64,000 nt of DNA from Cladophialophora immunda (Eukaryota; Ascomycota; Eurotiomycetes; Chaetothyriales; Herpotrichiellaceae): positions 1,507,704 to 1,571,703 of the forward strand of contig NW_015622544.1 of the NCBI RefSeq assembly GCF_000835495.1, in the 5' to 3' direction. Position 1 is the first letter of the stretch, and each line of letters begins with the position of its first letter. The notes below the pieces were generated by a model, which saw nothing but the letters and a program-made list of their open reading frames with translations, ran no database searches and had not been told where the DNA came from. Positions 43,316 through 55,303 of this stretch are shown here, piece after piece. The translations under genes were made by a program, and so were the position numbers.

Positions 43316-44362
43316 TTAGAATTTCAGGACAGCCTTCCCAAAATTGCGCCCCGAGAACAGAGCCAGAAGGCCGTCGATCGCATTGTCGATACCCTCACAC
43401 TCCCAAGTGATGACCTTGAGCGTCCCGTCTTTGATCCATCGCTGCACATTGGCCTGGTGCTCTGCATGGTATTTGTCGCCGAATCCGTGGTCAAAGACCA
43501 CAAAACCGCGGACGGTGAGCCGCCTCCGCAGGATGAGGCTGTAGTTGTAGAGAGGATATCGCTGGCCCGGCGCAGCGCTGTAGTCGGAGATCAAGCCGCA
43601 GACGACAACCCGTCCATGCTCTCTCATCGCATCCAGGGCCGCTTCGAGATGCTCGCCGCCCACATTCTCGTAGTCGATGTCGATGCCTTCGGGAGCGAGT
43701 CGTTTCAGGGCATCGCCGGGACGCTCCTTCTTGTAGTTGAACCCGGCGTCGAAGCCGAGCTCGTTGACGATGAAGTCGAGCTTGTCGTCCGAGCCCACGC
43801 TGCCAATCACCTTCAGTCCCTCGCGCTTCGCCAGCTGTCCGACCATGCTGCCTACCGAGCCACTGGCGGCGGAGATGAAGATCGTCTCGCCTTTCTTGGG
43901 CTGTCCGATTTCGTAGAAGGAGGAATATGCGGTCAATCCCGACATCCCGAGGGCCCCCAGAAAGACGCGCACGTCCTCCAGCCCTAGGGGATTCTCCAGG
44001 TGCTGGATCTTGCCCAGCTCCGCTCCGCTTAGGGAAACGTATTGCTGGATCGGGAGTTCCCCAATGACCTGATCTCCAGGCTGGTATTTGGGGTGTTTCG
44101 ATTTGAGGACCTTGGCGATGCATTGGTTCACTAGTGGCTTATTCAGCTCAAAGGCTGTTGCGTTGGATTTGATGTGCACCGGGCGCATGCGTCCCTTCAT
44201 GTAAGGATCGAAGCTTGCATACTCTGATTCTAGCAACAGGCCTCCATCCGGGGCGGGGGAGGTTTCATCGTAGTCGACAATGGTTTCGATCGTTAAGTCC
44301 TTGCCTGCTACAGGGAGTCCTTCAGGAATTTGTCTGAAGACCATCGCCTTGTTTACCACCAT
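43316..44362 (-). CDS. NADP-dependent medium-chain reductase (LTB4DH/alkenal reductase type)
   Basis: Intronless 348-residue protein from the ATG at 44362 (MVVNKAMVFRQIPEG). Marks of the zinc-free MDR group: LLLESEYASFDPYMKGRMRP near the N-terminus, LGALGMSGLTAYSSFYEIGQPKKGETIFISAASGSVGSMVGQLAKREGLKVIGSVGSDDK (the nucleotide-binding AxxGxxG region), GIDIDYENVGGEHLEAALDAMREHGRVVVCGLIS and a C-terminal GRNFGKAVLKF. No structural-zinc Cys cluster is present. Relatives reduce C=C bonds of enals and enones (leukotriene B4 12-hydroxydehydrogenase, plant alkenal reductases) with NADPH. It is divergent from the aldehyde dehydrogenase gene, so a linked aldehyde/enal detoxification or catabolic role is conceivable. 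Cytosolic. Confidence 0.92.
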   Translation of the reverse strand: MVVNKAMVFRQIPEGLPVAGKDLTIETIVDYDETSPAPDGGLLLESEYASFDPYMKGRMRPVHIKSNATAFELNKPLVNQCIAKVLKSKHPKYQPGDQVIGELPIQQYVSLSGAELGKIQHLENPLGLEDVRVFLGALGMSGLTAYSSFYEIGQPKKGETIFISAASGSVGSMVGQLAKREGLKVIGSVGSDDKLDFIVNELGFDAGFNYKKERPGDALKRLAPEGIDIDYENVGGEHLEAALDAMREHGRVVVCGLISDYSAAPGQRYPLYNYSLILRRRLTVRGFVVFDHGFGDKYHAEHQANVQRWIKDGTLKVITWECEGIDNAIDGLLALFSGRNFGKAVLKF

Positions 44363-45284
44363 GTTTACAGCGTGCTGCCAGAATGGTGGATCTGATGAAT
44401 TCGACGAGGTGATGGGCAATGTTTGTGACTTATGGCAGGGTCTTGTAGGAGGAGTGACCAGCAGAGTTGATGATCTGGATTCTTTCACTGGGATTTGCAA
44501 GCATCACAGCGAGCTGGTGAGTTCTGCACCTTGTATCGCAGGATTCTCTTGCTTATCATGAAAAGATTCCAAGGGCACTCGCTGGCGAACTCATCCATTG
44601 GTGTCCAATGCAACTTACCTCTTATCACACTAGATGGGTGTCGATTTCGTGCTGCGGACATGACAATCCTCCTCCAGGGGGAAGAACGCAGAAAACACTT
44701 GGATACCATGGCCAACTGGATTTCGAGTCTGTGGATCTGGCCGTAAGAAAGAGCCCAAACTCAAGACGCGGGAGAATTCGCAGCTGATGTCGCCATTCAA
44801 AAGGGTCTCAGGCTAGTGTTGATTGGCTGTTTCGACCGTTTTCGAGCTCCTCCGCTAAAGCCGCGGCGATGTGTAACGATCTTCCGGCGGAAATGTTTGG
44901 CTCCTCAGGTCGAAACACAGCATGAGGACAATGGGCCCCTGGTACAACAGTACATAGCTCTGGAGCGTGCCGCTCAGATCAATTCAGACGTCGTGCATCA
45001 TCCGTCCCGTTGCCTGACATGACATCTCTGATCAGAAGCAAAATGACGCGGAGTTTGCAAATCAAAGGAGTTATTCGTCAGCAGATTCTCCCTGGAATCT
45101 GCAGTCAGAATATTGTTGATCCATCCTCGCGGTTATATATAGACGAGGAAGGAATGGGTGCGGGAGAAGTGCTCTGCACAGTGCATCACGTCAGCGATAG
45201 AGGAAGCAGTCTCTTCACTCCTCCGATCACACGTCTACACCACCCCTTCCAGTCATCCATTGAAGCGCATCACCGTCCAGAGAG
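44363..45284. promoter_or_regulatory. Divergent promoter, MDR reductase / aldehyde dehydrogenase
   Basis: 922 bp without a supported gene. A TATATATA-like box starts near 45134, about 150 bp before the aldehyde dehydrogenase ATG. The perfect palindrome TTCCG-G-CGGAA lies at 44882-44892 and contains everted CCG/CGG triplets of the kind zinc-cluster regulators may bind. Confidence 0.5.
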
Positions 45285-46679
45285 ATGGCACACCACCAGA
45301 CCGTGTATCAGACTATCAATCCTGCCAATGGGCAGTTGATCAAGACCTTTCCGACAACAACAGACGAGCAAGTGTTCGCCGCGCTCGACAGGGCCCATGA
45401 AGTCTATCAGAAAGACTGGCGTCGCCGATCCGTGGGCGATCGCTGCAAAATCATGAGCAAGGCTGCGGCCTTGATGCGTGAGCGCAAACAGGAACTGGCA
45501 GAGCTCGCAGTGCTGGAGATGGGCAAAACCATCGGCGGTATGCTGGGTGAGGTCGAGTTCTCTGCCGCCATTCTGGACTATTACGCCAACAACGGGGAGA
45601 AGTTCTTGCAGACTATCGACCTACCTGGCGTTCCAGGGGCGGTCATTGCTTCCGAGCCCATCGGGGTGATCCTAGCCATTGAGCCGTGGAATTTCCCTTA
45701 CTACCAGGTCGCTCGTGTAGCCGGTCCTCAAATCGTCGCCGGCAACCCAGTCATGCTCAAACATGCACAGAGCGTGCCACAGTGCGCGATCGCCCTTGAG
45801 AAGCTCTTCGTCGACGCCGGAGCACCAGCGGGTGTTTACACCAACCTATTCTGTTCCATCCCTCAAGTCAATGCCCTTATTGCCGACTTCCGCATCCGGG
45901 GCGTTACCCTTACAGGCAGTGAACGAGCCGGCGCGTCGGTGGCTGAGCAAGCTGGTCGCCATCTCAAAAAAGCCGTGCTAGAGTTAGGAGGTTCAGATCC
46001 GTTAGTTGTCCTGGAGGATGCACCACTCGATCAAGCCGTCGAGGTAGCAGCTGCCGGCCGTATGATGTGTATGGGTCAAGCTTGTGCCTCCATTAAGCGA
46101 TACATCGTTGTGGGAAAGGAGCGGGGCCAGAAATTCCTCGAGGGCGTCAAGACAAAGTTTGAAGCAATGAAAGCCGGTGACCCAATGGACCCAGCAACAA
46201 CGCTTGGTCCTCTGGTCTCCGAAACCGCCGTCGAGAACCTCGTTAGTCTCATCGACGAGGCCAAGGCTGCCGGCGCCACCGTGGTCATGGGTGGAAAGCG
46301 GATTGACCGTCCAGGCTACTACCTTGAGCCGACTCTTATCACAAACGTGTCTCGAGACAACCCGTTGTTCATGAAGGAGGCATTTGGTCCTGTGGCTACC
46401 CTGTACGTCGTCGACACCGAAGAGGAGGCTATCGAGGTCGCCAACGCCACAACGTTTGGCCTGGGTTCGTCGGTATTTTCCGCCAACATAGAGCACGCAA
46501 AGAAAGTTGCGACAGAGATCGAGGCGGGGATGGTCTTCATCAATTCAGCCGTCAATTCTGGCCCAGATGTGCCATTTGGTGGTGTGAAGAATTCAGGTTT
46601 TGGGCGGGAGCTGAGCGAGCTCGGTATTCAGGAGTTCTTGAACAAGAAGCTAGTCCGGGTACATCAGAACTGGCTTTGA
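45285..46679 (+). CDS. Aldehyde dehydrogenase, succinate-semialdehyde dehydrogenase-like
   Basis: Intronless 464-residue protein. It is shorter at the N-terminus than classical ~500-residue ALDHs, as in the bacterial Sad/YneI-type branch. Visible marks: [38 protein letters not shown] (cofactor-binding and oxyanion Asn), [18 protein letters not shown], the general-base Glu in [17 protein letters not shown], the catalytic Cys in [13 protein letters not shown], and [13 protein letters not shown] plus [20 protein letters not shown] near the C-terminus. All catalytic residues are present. It oxidises an aldehyde to its acid with NAD(P)+; succinate semialdehyde is the likeliest substrate by similarity but not proven. 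No mitochondrial presequence is obvious, so probably cytosolic. It starts at the first ATG (45285), 150 bp after a TATA-like sequence. Confidence 0.93.
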   Translation: MAHHQTVYQTINPANGQLIKTFPTTTDEQVFAALDRAHEVYQKDWRRRSVGDRCKIMSKAAALMRERKQELAELAVLEMGKTIGGMLGEVEFSAAILDYYANNGEKFLQTIDLPGVPGAVIASEPIGVILAIEPWNFPYYQVARVAGPQIVAGNPVMLKHAQSVPQCAIALEKLFVDAGAPAGVYTNLFCSIPQVNALIADFRIRGVTLTGSERAGASVAEQAGRHLKKAVLELGGSDPLVVLEDAPLDQAVEVAAAGRMMCMGQACASIKRYIVVGKERGQKFLEGVKTKFEAMKAGDPMDPATTLGPLVSETAVENLVSLIDEAKAAGATVVMGGKRIDRPGYYLEPTLITNVSRDNPLFMKEAFGPVATLYVVDTEEEAIEVANATTFGLGSSVFSANIEHAKKVATEIEAGMVFINSAVNSGPDVPFGGVKNSGFGRELSELGIQEFLNKKLVRVHQNWL

Positions 46680-47037
46680 GCAAATAAAGCTGCTCGCTTT
46701 GGAAATTGGTAATTCATGCGCAAGTTCGACATTTAGTTACGAGGCAGATCAAACCTTTGTGCTTTTCCCACATGATGCACACAGTAGGAATGCATGATAA
46801 CAACGACTTCAGGCTTTCATTGATTGATGGCGACTTGTATTGTGACGGTGCTTCACGAGGCCGTGACAAGGCTGGCACACTGTAGGTCTCTTTGCTCCGC
46901 CGTAATAAAGTGCAACGCGTGACGCGCCTTGACGCGTCGAGGGCGTCCCTGCGGCACCAATTCTCCACGTAAGGGGACATTTCCACCCTTGGACTTTCCA
47001 GTCTCTCCCTCAACCGCAAAACCTCCTCATCACAACA
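46680..47037. other. Intergenic region with MCM6 promoter
   Basis: 358 bp between the aldehyde dehydrogenase stop and the MCM6 start. Its main recognisable content is a pair of cell-cycle boxes at 46915-46937. Confidence 0.7.
46915..46937. promoter_or_regulatory. Two MluI cell-cycle boxes (ACGCGT) upstream of MCM6
   Basis: Perfect ACGCGT hexamers at 46915-46920 and 46932-46937, with a near-match ACGCGC between them, 101-123 bp before the MCM6 ATG. MCB elements bind the MBF complex (Mbp1/Swi6 type) and drive G1/S transcription of replication genes in yeasts. The position and clustering make a functional role here likely. Confidence 0.75.
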
Positions 47038-50000
47038 ATGGCGACTTTAGTTGACTCGATCTTGAACTCAGACGCCTTCGGCGCAACACCCTCCTCACCG
47101 CGGCGGACTCAGAACGGCACTCCCTCCTCCTCAAGACATCGCCCCTTGCTCTCCGAGAGCAATGGCATTCCCTCCGAAGCCGACGTCTTCCCTGACGATG
47201 AAGTCGTCGGCGCAGCTCGCGGTAGACCACGGAACCCTTTAGACCGCAATGTGTCGCAGGTTACGGACAAGGCAGGCGAGAAGGTACAACAAGCCTTTGA
47301 AGATTTTCTCGAGTCCCACATCGAAGAACCCTCCTCATCAGGGGCTCCTCCCTCGAGCGAGTTGCGAACAGACAAATACTACATTAATCAGATCCATGGT
47401 TTGCGAGAATTCCAGCTCTCGACGCTTTACGTGGATTTTCGCCATCTGCTATCTTATAAAGAAGGTCCTATTTTGGCAGATGCAATCGCGAACCAATTCT
47501 ATCGATTCCATCCATTCTTACTCAAAGGGTTACACAACCTTCTGGCCAAATATGAGCCAGTCTATTTCAAAGATCACCGTCAGATGACGAGCAATGCTTC
47601 GCAAGCAGGCACTTCAATGGCAGGCAATGCGACTAGCGAGGGGAGCAGTCAAGGCGACAAACCACTGAATCCACAGACGGACAAACTCTTTGCGCTGGCA
47701 TTTTACAACCTCCCTCTAGTGTCTCGGGTACGGCAGCTGCGAACAGATCAGATTGGGAGATTACTTTCCATTTCGGGCACTGTCACAAGAACATCAGAAG
47801 TTCGTCCCGAGCTGGCTCTCGGAACCTTCATTTGCGAAGCATGCAATACCACAGTACCGAATGTTGAGCAGACGTTCAAATATACAGAACCTACGGTGTG
47901 CCCCAATCTCACTTGTGGCAACAAGATCGCATGGCGATTGGACATCCGGAACAGCACGTTTGTGGATTGGCAGAAATGTCGCATTCAAGAGAACAGTTCT
48001 GAAATCCCCACCGGAAGCATGCCACGCACAATCGATGTCATTCTTCGAGGAGAGCAAGTGGAGCGGACAAAACCTGGCGAGAAGTGTATCTTCACAGGCA
48101 CTTTGATTGTTGTACCAGATGTGTCTCAATTGGGAATCCCAGGTGTAAAACCAGAGGCCTCAAAGGATAATCGAAATTTTCGGGGTGCAGATGCTGGTGG
48201 CGCAGGAGTATCTGGCTTGAAAGCTCTAGGTGTCCGAGATCTAACCTACCGGATGGCATTTATGGCCGGCTTCTCATCCCCAGACACCACTACAGCAGGT
48301 CAATCAGCAAGTCAACTGAACGGTCAATCGACCAATATCCTGAACTCCCTGCACCAGACTGATCTATTTGATCAATACGATAGTGGAACAAAGGCTCAAG
48401 AGGCATACCTGGAGACTCTTACACAAGCTGAGATCGATGACCTGAAATACATGGTCCATTCCGACAAAATCTACAGCAGACTTGTCCAGAGTCTCGCTCC
48501 TATGGTTTACGGCCATGAAATAGTCAAGAAGGGCTTGCTGTTGCAGCTCTTGGGAGGCGTATCGAAAATGACACCGGAAGGAATGGCCCTTCGGGGCGAT
48601 ATCAACATCTGCATCGTTGGCGACCCGTCTACGTCCAAATCCCAATTCCTCAAATACATTGCTTCTTTCCTTCCTCGAGCAGTCTACACCTCGGGAAAAG
48701 CATCCAGTGCAGCAGGTCTGACAGCAGCGGTGGTCAAAGACGAAGAAACTGGCGAACACACCATCGAAGCCGGCGCACTCATGCTTTCCGACTCGGGAAC
48801 CTGCTGTATTGACGAGTTCGACAAAATGGACTTGAGCGACCAGGTTGCCATCCACGAAGCCATGGAACAGCAAACCATTTCCATCGCCAAAGCGGGCATC
48901 CATGCCACATTAAACGCGCGTACAAGTATTTTGGCTGCCGCAAATCCCATCGGCGGGCGATACAATCGCAAGGCAACCCTCAGGTCAAACATCAACATGT
49001 CGGCGCCCATCATGTCTCGCTTCGATCTCTTCTTCATCATCCTCGATGAATGCAATGAGACGATAGACCGTCACTTAGCCGACCACATTGTCAATCTCCA
49101 CATGCTGAAAGATGATTTCGTGCAGCCTGAGTTCTCCACTGAACAGCTTCAGCGCTATATCAGATTCGCGCGCACCTTCAAACCCGTCTTTTTACCCGAG
49201 GCGAAGAGGCTCTTGGTAGAGAAATACAAAGAGCTGAGAGCGAATGACGCCGGTGGCGTAGTTGGGAAGAATTCCTACAGGATTACCGTCAGGCAATTGG
49301 AGAGTCTGATCAGATTGAGCGAAGCAATCGCCAAAGCAAATTGTGTGGAAGAAATAACGGAAGTCATGGTATATGAAGCATATGATTTGCTTCGTCAATC
49401 GATCATCAGCGTCGAGAAAGATGATGTCGACGTCGAAGACGATGAAGAGGAGAGCCAGAACCGAGAAGATGACGGAGAGCATCAACGAGATGGGGATAGT
49501 CCCATGGCTGATGGTGACAACGACCATCAGGGTGAAGCCAGCACCAGGAATCGCGGCATATCTGCAACCCCTGCTGCAGCTACACGACCCACCACGAAAA
49601 TCACATTCGAGAAGTACAATACCATACAAACCATGCTGGCGACGCGCATACGAGATGAGGAAGATCGGACGGGCGAAGGCCCCGAGCGCGACGCATTGCT
49701 GTTGTGGTATTTGGAGCAGATCGAAGATCAACTGGGAAGTGAAGAAGACGTTGAGCGCGAGAGAGCCCTTGCAAGGAAGGTGCTGAAGAAGATGGTTAAG
49801 GTATGCATGAGTCCCTCTTTGAACTTCTTATTGTATCACTACTTAGGCGGTCCGGCGTGGTCTCTTGCTGGGGGACTAACGTTCCGATCTACACCTTTGA
49901 TGAAGTATTGACTGACTTTTTGACCTACAGGATAACATCATCATTGCGATCCGCGGAGAAGGCCTTGTTGAAGGCGACGAAGATGGCGCCGGCGAGCCTT

Positions 50001-50071
50001 CGGCAACAAATCAGAACCAGCGACTGAGTTACGCGCTGCACCCGAACTGCGGTATCTTCGACGACGAATGA
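47038..50071 (+). CDS. MCM6: Replicative helicase subunit MCM6
   Basis: Two exons, 47038-49800 and 49931-50071, joined over a 130-bp intron (GTATGC..CTACAG), giving 967 residues. The N-terminal domain has a zinc finger (FICEACNTTV...CPNLTCGNKIAW). The AAA+ core shows Walker A GDPSTSKSQFLKY, Walker B CCIDEFDKMD and arginine finger SRFDLFF. The GIHATLNARTSILAAANPIGGRY segment is MCM-general. Identity as MCM6 rests on WRLDIRNSTFVDWQKCRIQE, the insert LKALGVRDLTYRMAFMAGF, and SNINMSAPIMSRFDLFFIILDECNETIDRHLADHIVNLHM. A Glu/Asp-rich linker (about 795-840) precedes a winged-helix C-terminus completed by exon 2 (DNIIIAIRGEGLV...HPNCGIFDDE). It acts in the nuclear Mcm2-7 ring. Confidence 0.96.
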
Positions 50072-50792
50072 ACCGACCCGTGACATGTTACCACCAGAAT
50101 TCCAAGCTAGGAGCAGGCGAACGATCGGTCTGTTGCATATCTTATTATGGAGCGACACTCGGCTATACACATGTACATCTCGTATGTTGAGGGTCAAGGT
50201 GAATGATGTGGTACGCCTGAATGAAACAACTATCATGTCATAGCATGCCAGGGGCAAGGCATGCAGGCGGACCAAGTCAATGAGAGAGGAGAGGCACAAC
50301 GTTGTGGACGATTGGGTCGAATTGGGACTGGGTTTGGGGATGTGTGATGAAATTAATTGTACACGAATCAACTTGCAAAGGCGTCCTCGATGGCAGACAC
50401 GGCTGCAGAGAATGTATTGGTTTCCTTGGACTCGGCTCACCGTGCAGAACGAAATCGATCGTGGCAGACGCCATTAACTCATTATGCCTTTTTGATACAC
50501 AGATATTTTGACATGAAATGCTGGATGATAGCTTGATCACAGTACGCAGCAGCCCGCAATCCTTCGTGCACCGATTAACCCAAAACTCCCTGCCGGCTGG
50601 TGGTATTCATACATGCCCATCTCAACCCCTTCCGGAATAATATCGTCCCTTCTCAAGCCCTCTGCGCCTCTCGGCAAGTCGCACGAGAAGAATGCCTCCA
50701 CGCCTCTTTTGAGGGATCACGTATCGTGAAGCAACGTGTTCCTGCCGGTTAAGCGGTATGCGTTGGCCAACCCCTGCCTTCAAGACTGCTTG
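50072..50792. other. Convergent 3' region
   Basis: 721 bp between the stops of MCM6 and the Red1-like gene. Short frames on both strands without features. No RNA gene seen. Confidence 0.45.
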
Positions 50793-53700
50793 CTAAGAGT
50801 CCAGAACCTCTTGCTCTTGTTGCTCATGATGCTCCTGGTCGCCTTGCTGCGGGCTCTCATCATCTTCTTGTCTCTCTTTCTCTTTTTTCTCGGTGAAGAA
50901 CCTCCGTCGATACAGAGAAAGTGCAGCCGCCACTTTTTCGAAATCCTTAACTTCCTTAGCCCTCAATTCTGCAATGACCTGTTTCAAACCAGCATGAAAT
51001 TCGTCCCGCGTGGATTTGTCTTTAATGTCGCTGGCCGAACTCAATTGGACAAGGATCTTCTCATCTGCAAGGGAAACTATGTTAGCATGGGAAATCCTGG
51101 TTGGGGGAAAGGCTGGACCATGATTCAAGACTCAAAAGACTGACAAGGCAGAGCATCAAATTCTGCTTACGTACCAGGAAGTTCAAGTTGGGCAAAATGC
51201 TGTTCCTCGCAGGCAGGATCCTTACAAGCTTCCCCGGAAAGTTCGGCGGGACAAAGGGGGCGCGTGGGGTCAATGTTGTTGCTGTAGGTTAATGAGCGAT
51301 AGCCACTCTTGACTGCATCTGGATAGTCGGAGTGGAAGCGGTAGGTTTTGAAGGCGCTAAGTGGTGTCTTGTATGGCACATAATGCGTGGGTGCTGGGCA
51401 GGTGCCGTCCAGAAAAGGAGTACCATCGGTCTCTCGACTCAACCCTGGTGGTGGTCTAACCAGTGTATCAGCATCAGTCAACTGATCACCGGACTCAAGA
51501 TCATCTTTGGTGTTTGCCGGCACTTCCGACACAGCACCAACTCTATTGACTCCATCATCTGCTTTGATATTAGAGGCGTCAGACTCTGTAGCACCCGAGA
51601 CATCTCGCCCTCCATCGAAAGGATTCCCGGTCTCCGTGCTGGGTCCACTGGCATCAGCGATCTCTGAAGTCTCGTGGAAGTCTTGAAGTCCATCTTCCGG
51701 GACAGTCGTCGGCGTGGCGCTGTCCACCGGCGCTGTTTCAGGGTCGTATTCATCAGACTCGTCCGCCGACTGTTGCACAGGCTCCGAGGTATCGACATCT
51801 GCGGGTTCGTATTCTTCCTCATCATCTGAGCCAGACATACTCGCACTTCCATTGCTGTCATTGTCCACATCCATGGCCTCGTCGGATGTTTGCATGACCT
51901 CCACGTTTTCGGGCAAGTGCTCATGCGTTTCAACGTAATCTTCTGGTTCGGGCGAAATCTCCATCTCATCTGCTTGGAGATGCTGTGCATGGTTGACAAC
52001 CCCAAGCGACTGCGCGGGCTGGATCCCCCCCTCGAGAGTACCCTGAGCATTATAGGAACCTGGAGACTCATGGGTATTTTCGCCATTCATGTTAGCATCA
52101 ACCTCAGCGTCAGAGGTCTCACGGGCGGCAACAGACACCGCAGGTACGCTGAGCGAACTCTGCTGCCTCTGCAGATTTTCATCTTGGTTGTCAAGATGGC
52201 CGTTGCTCAAGTCCGACTGTGGCTCAGAGATCGTGCTTGTCGCTGGGTGCAATTGATCTGGAGAACCAATCAATCCCTCTTTTGTAGGGACCGCTTGAGC
52301 TTCGGCGAGCTTCTCAAGCTTGATTTGCTGCAGCTCATCAGAATATCGTTTCTGACCTGATCGACCTTCCTGCAATTGTTCCTCGAACTGGGAGACTTCT
52401 TTGACCAATCTCTTCTCTTGCGCCTCTAATCGATCCAAAGCCATGCGCGCATTTTGTAATTGTGCACGAACTTGCGCCAGCTCCGTGCGCGAATCCTCCA
52501 GCCGCGTCTCTGTCTTTTTCACTTTCGCATTCAGATCAGGCAAGCCTTCTTGTAAAACTTGCTGCCGTTGAGCACGCTGTCTCAGGAGTGCTTGTTTCAA
52601 TACTGCCTCTCTTTCTTGAAGTTGCGCTGGAGTTAGCTTGGAGATTACCGGAGGAACTGAAGGACCCGCAGGCAGACGCTGAGTCGAAGGTCGGGAGACG
52701 CCAGGCAAGTCAGCGGTTTGCGGAATAGGTGAACTGGCCAGTTGTTGGTCTTCTCTCGTCACAGCGGGCGTCGGAGGATTCGATGATGATGGAGATTCAA
52801 CTTGGCTTCTAGTTCTTTTCAGTTTGTTCCGCTGCTCCAGTTCGGCAATCTTCCGACGCATAGCTTCAATCTCTGACTGTTTGGCACGATACAACTCGTC
52901 CTTTCCTGATTCACTAGTTGAGGTGGTTCGTAGTGCGGTGGTCGAAGTCTGATTGACGGACGTTGGCTTATTGAAGAATGAGGTGGAAGTGGTCGGAATT
53001 AGAACAGGTGGCGTGTAGTCTTCCTGCATATCTTGGTCTGAATCTGATCCCATCGCCATAGCGTCGCTCCCGGGCTCTTCGACAATCTCCCCCTCCGACT
53101 GATAGTCGGCTTCGCTATCCGGGAGGGGTAGCGAAGGAGCATACTGCAGATTTTGTTGCGTATTCGGCTTCTTGGGGAGTGGTATGTCCATTATGGCTGT
53201 ATCAGAATCAGAGGGACGTTTCGCTGGGACGGTGGAAGACGATAGTAATTGGTGATCCGATTGACCAACAGAAGATTCACTCTCAGCGGTAGCATTTTCT
53301 TGTCCATCGCCTCCTGCGGAGCTCATTGGTATCCCAACCACCGATCTTGCAGCTTCATCGAAGCCAGAGGATTCAGTCGAGGTCATGAACAAGCCCGGAA
53401 TTAGGGATGGCATTGGGAGTTGTTTCTCAATGGAAGAAATTTTGTTTGCTGACGAAGGTATGATGCTTTCAGCTTCAGGAAGTATTCTTGAAGCGTCAAT
53501 ACTGATGTCACGACCAAGAGCCGTCGTGTCTGCAGGAATCTCCGATGCGGTACCTCCTGTCCTTGCCTGCGCTTCACGTCTCAGCTGTTCCATTTTCTGT
53601 TTTACAAGCTCAGTCTGAGCCTTTGGTTTCGTTCCGCTTGCTCCTGTGGTGGCAGCGACTGGTTCTGGCAGTTGCGCCGGCCGAGTCTGTGGGCTGGACC

Positions 53701-55303
53701 AAGATATGCCAACACTGGTTGTTTCTGCAGAGACTGTTGTCGGAGGAGTCGTTTTAGGCCCATCACTTTGTGCGAGGGTAGCTAATGTCGGGGTAGGTGT
53801 CGGACGACCTGTCTTTGCAGCGAGAAGCTGGGCGATGCGATCTTTCCGCTCCAAACCGAGAATTTGCGCCGGCTGTAGGTTCTTCAGATCCAGACCGGCC
53901 GATGGTGCAGTGGCCTCACTGACCCCACTTGGGCCAAAGGTGGTTGAGGGAGAAGGTATCGTCGAGGGTTGCGATGTTGGTTGCGCCGTAGACATTCTGG
54001 GCGTAGCCTTCTGGAATCCCACTTTCGGCTGCTGCGTAGCTGGCTGTTGCGAGGCCGCCGATAACTCTTTGCCATCAACCAGAGGATGTTGCTCACCCTG
54101 TAACTCGTCGCGAGCTTGCGATTGACCAGCTTCGATTCTGAGGCCGAGCTCTTCATACAACTCGTTCAAGATTTGAGGATTTACGCCTTCCTTTACTAGG
54201 TCTGGATAGAGGATTTTGTGAGGCACCAGGGATAGAACTGCGCCCTTCGCAAGCTGTCGGAGCTCAATAAGGGACTTATTATCGTAAGTTCTCTCAACTG
54301 GCCTCAGATTGGCGCTTCTCAAGGCTCTGCTTGAGGATGCAAAGCCACCGGATGCTCGGTCATTGATCGCCGCAGGGCGAGTTGGATCGTACGCTTGCGA
54401 ACAAGTTAGTCAATTCCAGAGATGGTCAAGTTCGAAAACTCACGCGAAACATTTCCGTCTGCCGCTAGATCAGGCTCCGGGGCGCTGTTTGTATCTTTGG
54501 GTTGCGAAGCGATCATCGCCGGTTCCACTGAACCCAGCATAGACTGCTTTTGGGCGCTCGCGAACAGCATATCGAGATCTGATCTCGAGCCAAAAGACGG
54601 AAGTGTCTGGTCTGTCATCTGATTAGAGGAGAACCAGACCAAGGCCAACATACGTACCCTTGTCAGAATCCGTCCCTTTAGGAAGTGGATGTGCAGGATG
54701 TGAGATTCCACTCTGGACAGTCATTGCTGTGCCATACGCCTGGGTGTCGGTATGCACATCCATTCCACCTCGTGAGCCCGTTCGCGAACCAATGAATTGA
54801 TCTCCTGCATGCTGGCGTGGTTGTTCACTTGAATTAAAGCCTGCGCCGAATACTGGCGCTCCAGCCGCGACATGTTGAGGATAGGGCGAGGAAAGGGAGG
54901 TATTCACGGGACCAGGTAGCTGCGGATACGCAGCACCGGGTATTGGCACTGGAGGAAAGTTTGGAGGGGGTGGAGGCGGGAAACCCGCACTTGCAAATTG
55001 CTTGAAGAAATCGGAATTGAAGGTAGTAGTAGGAGGGGGAAACGGATGGAAAGGAGGCGCAGGAGGACGGATCTGTGAATTGGCATCGAATCGTGGGCCA
55101 TTTGTAGCAGGTGACGGCTGCGGTGGGTAAGAGGGAAGCGTCTGCATTTGTCCCTGCGGTTGCGGAAGCTGTTGAGGGATGCCTGGAGGGGTGTTGATCG
55201 GCTGCTGCAGTCCATTAGATGGAAAAGACGGGTAGTATGGCTGCTGAGGTGCGTATGAAGGCGTGCCCGCGTACAGCGAAGTGGAAGAGTAGGGATGCGC
55301 CAT
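50793..55303 (-). CDS. Red1/ZFC3H1-like zinc-finger protein (RNA surveillance)
   Basis: Four exons: 54658-55303, 54444-54611, 51175-54393 and 50793-51064, giving 1434 residues from MAHPYSSTS. The first ~200 residues are Pro/Gln/Tyr-rich and disordered. The middle is Ser/Thr/Pro-rich with a predicted coiled coil (SEIEAMRRKIAELEQRNKLKR, then a long block from LQEREAVLKQALLRQRAQRQQ to YSDELQQIKLEKL, about 740-860), followed by a strongly acidic stretch. Near the end lies a small Cys/His motif, LCPAELSGEACKDPACEEQHF (C-X8-C-X4-C-X3-H), matching the putative zf-C3H1 domain (PF10650). In fission yeast, Red1 with this motif scaffolds the MTREC complex that sends meiotic and cryptic transcripts to the nuclear exosome; ZFC3H1 does the same in PAXT. 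That assignment is inference from layout and zinc motif. Confidence 0.82.
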
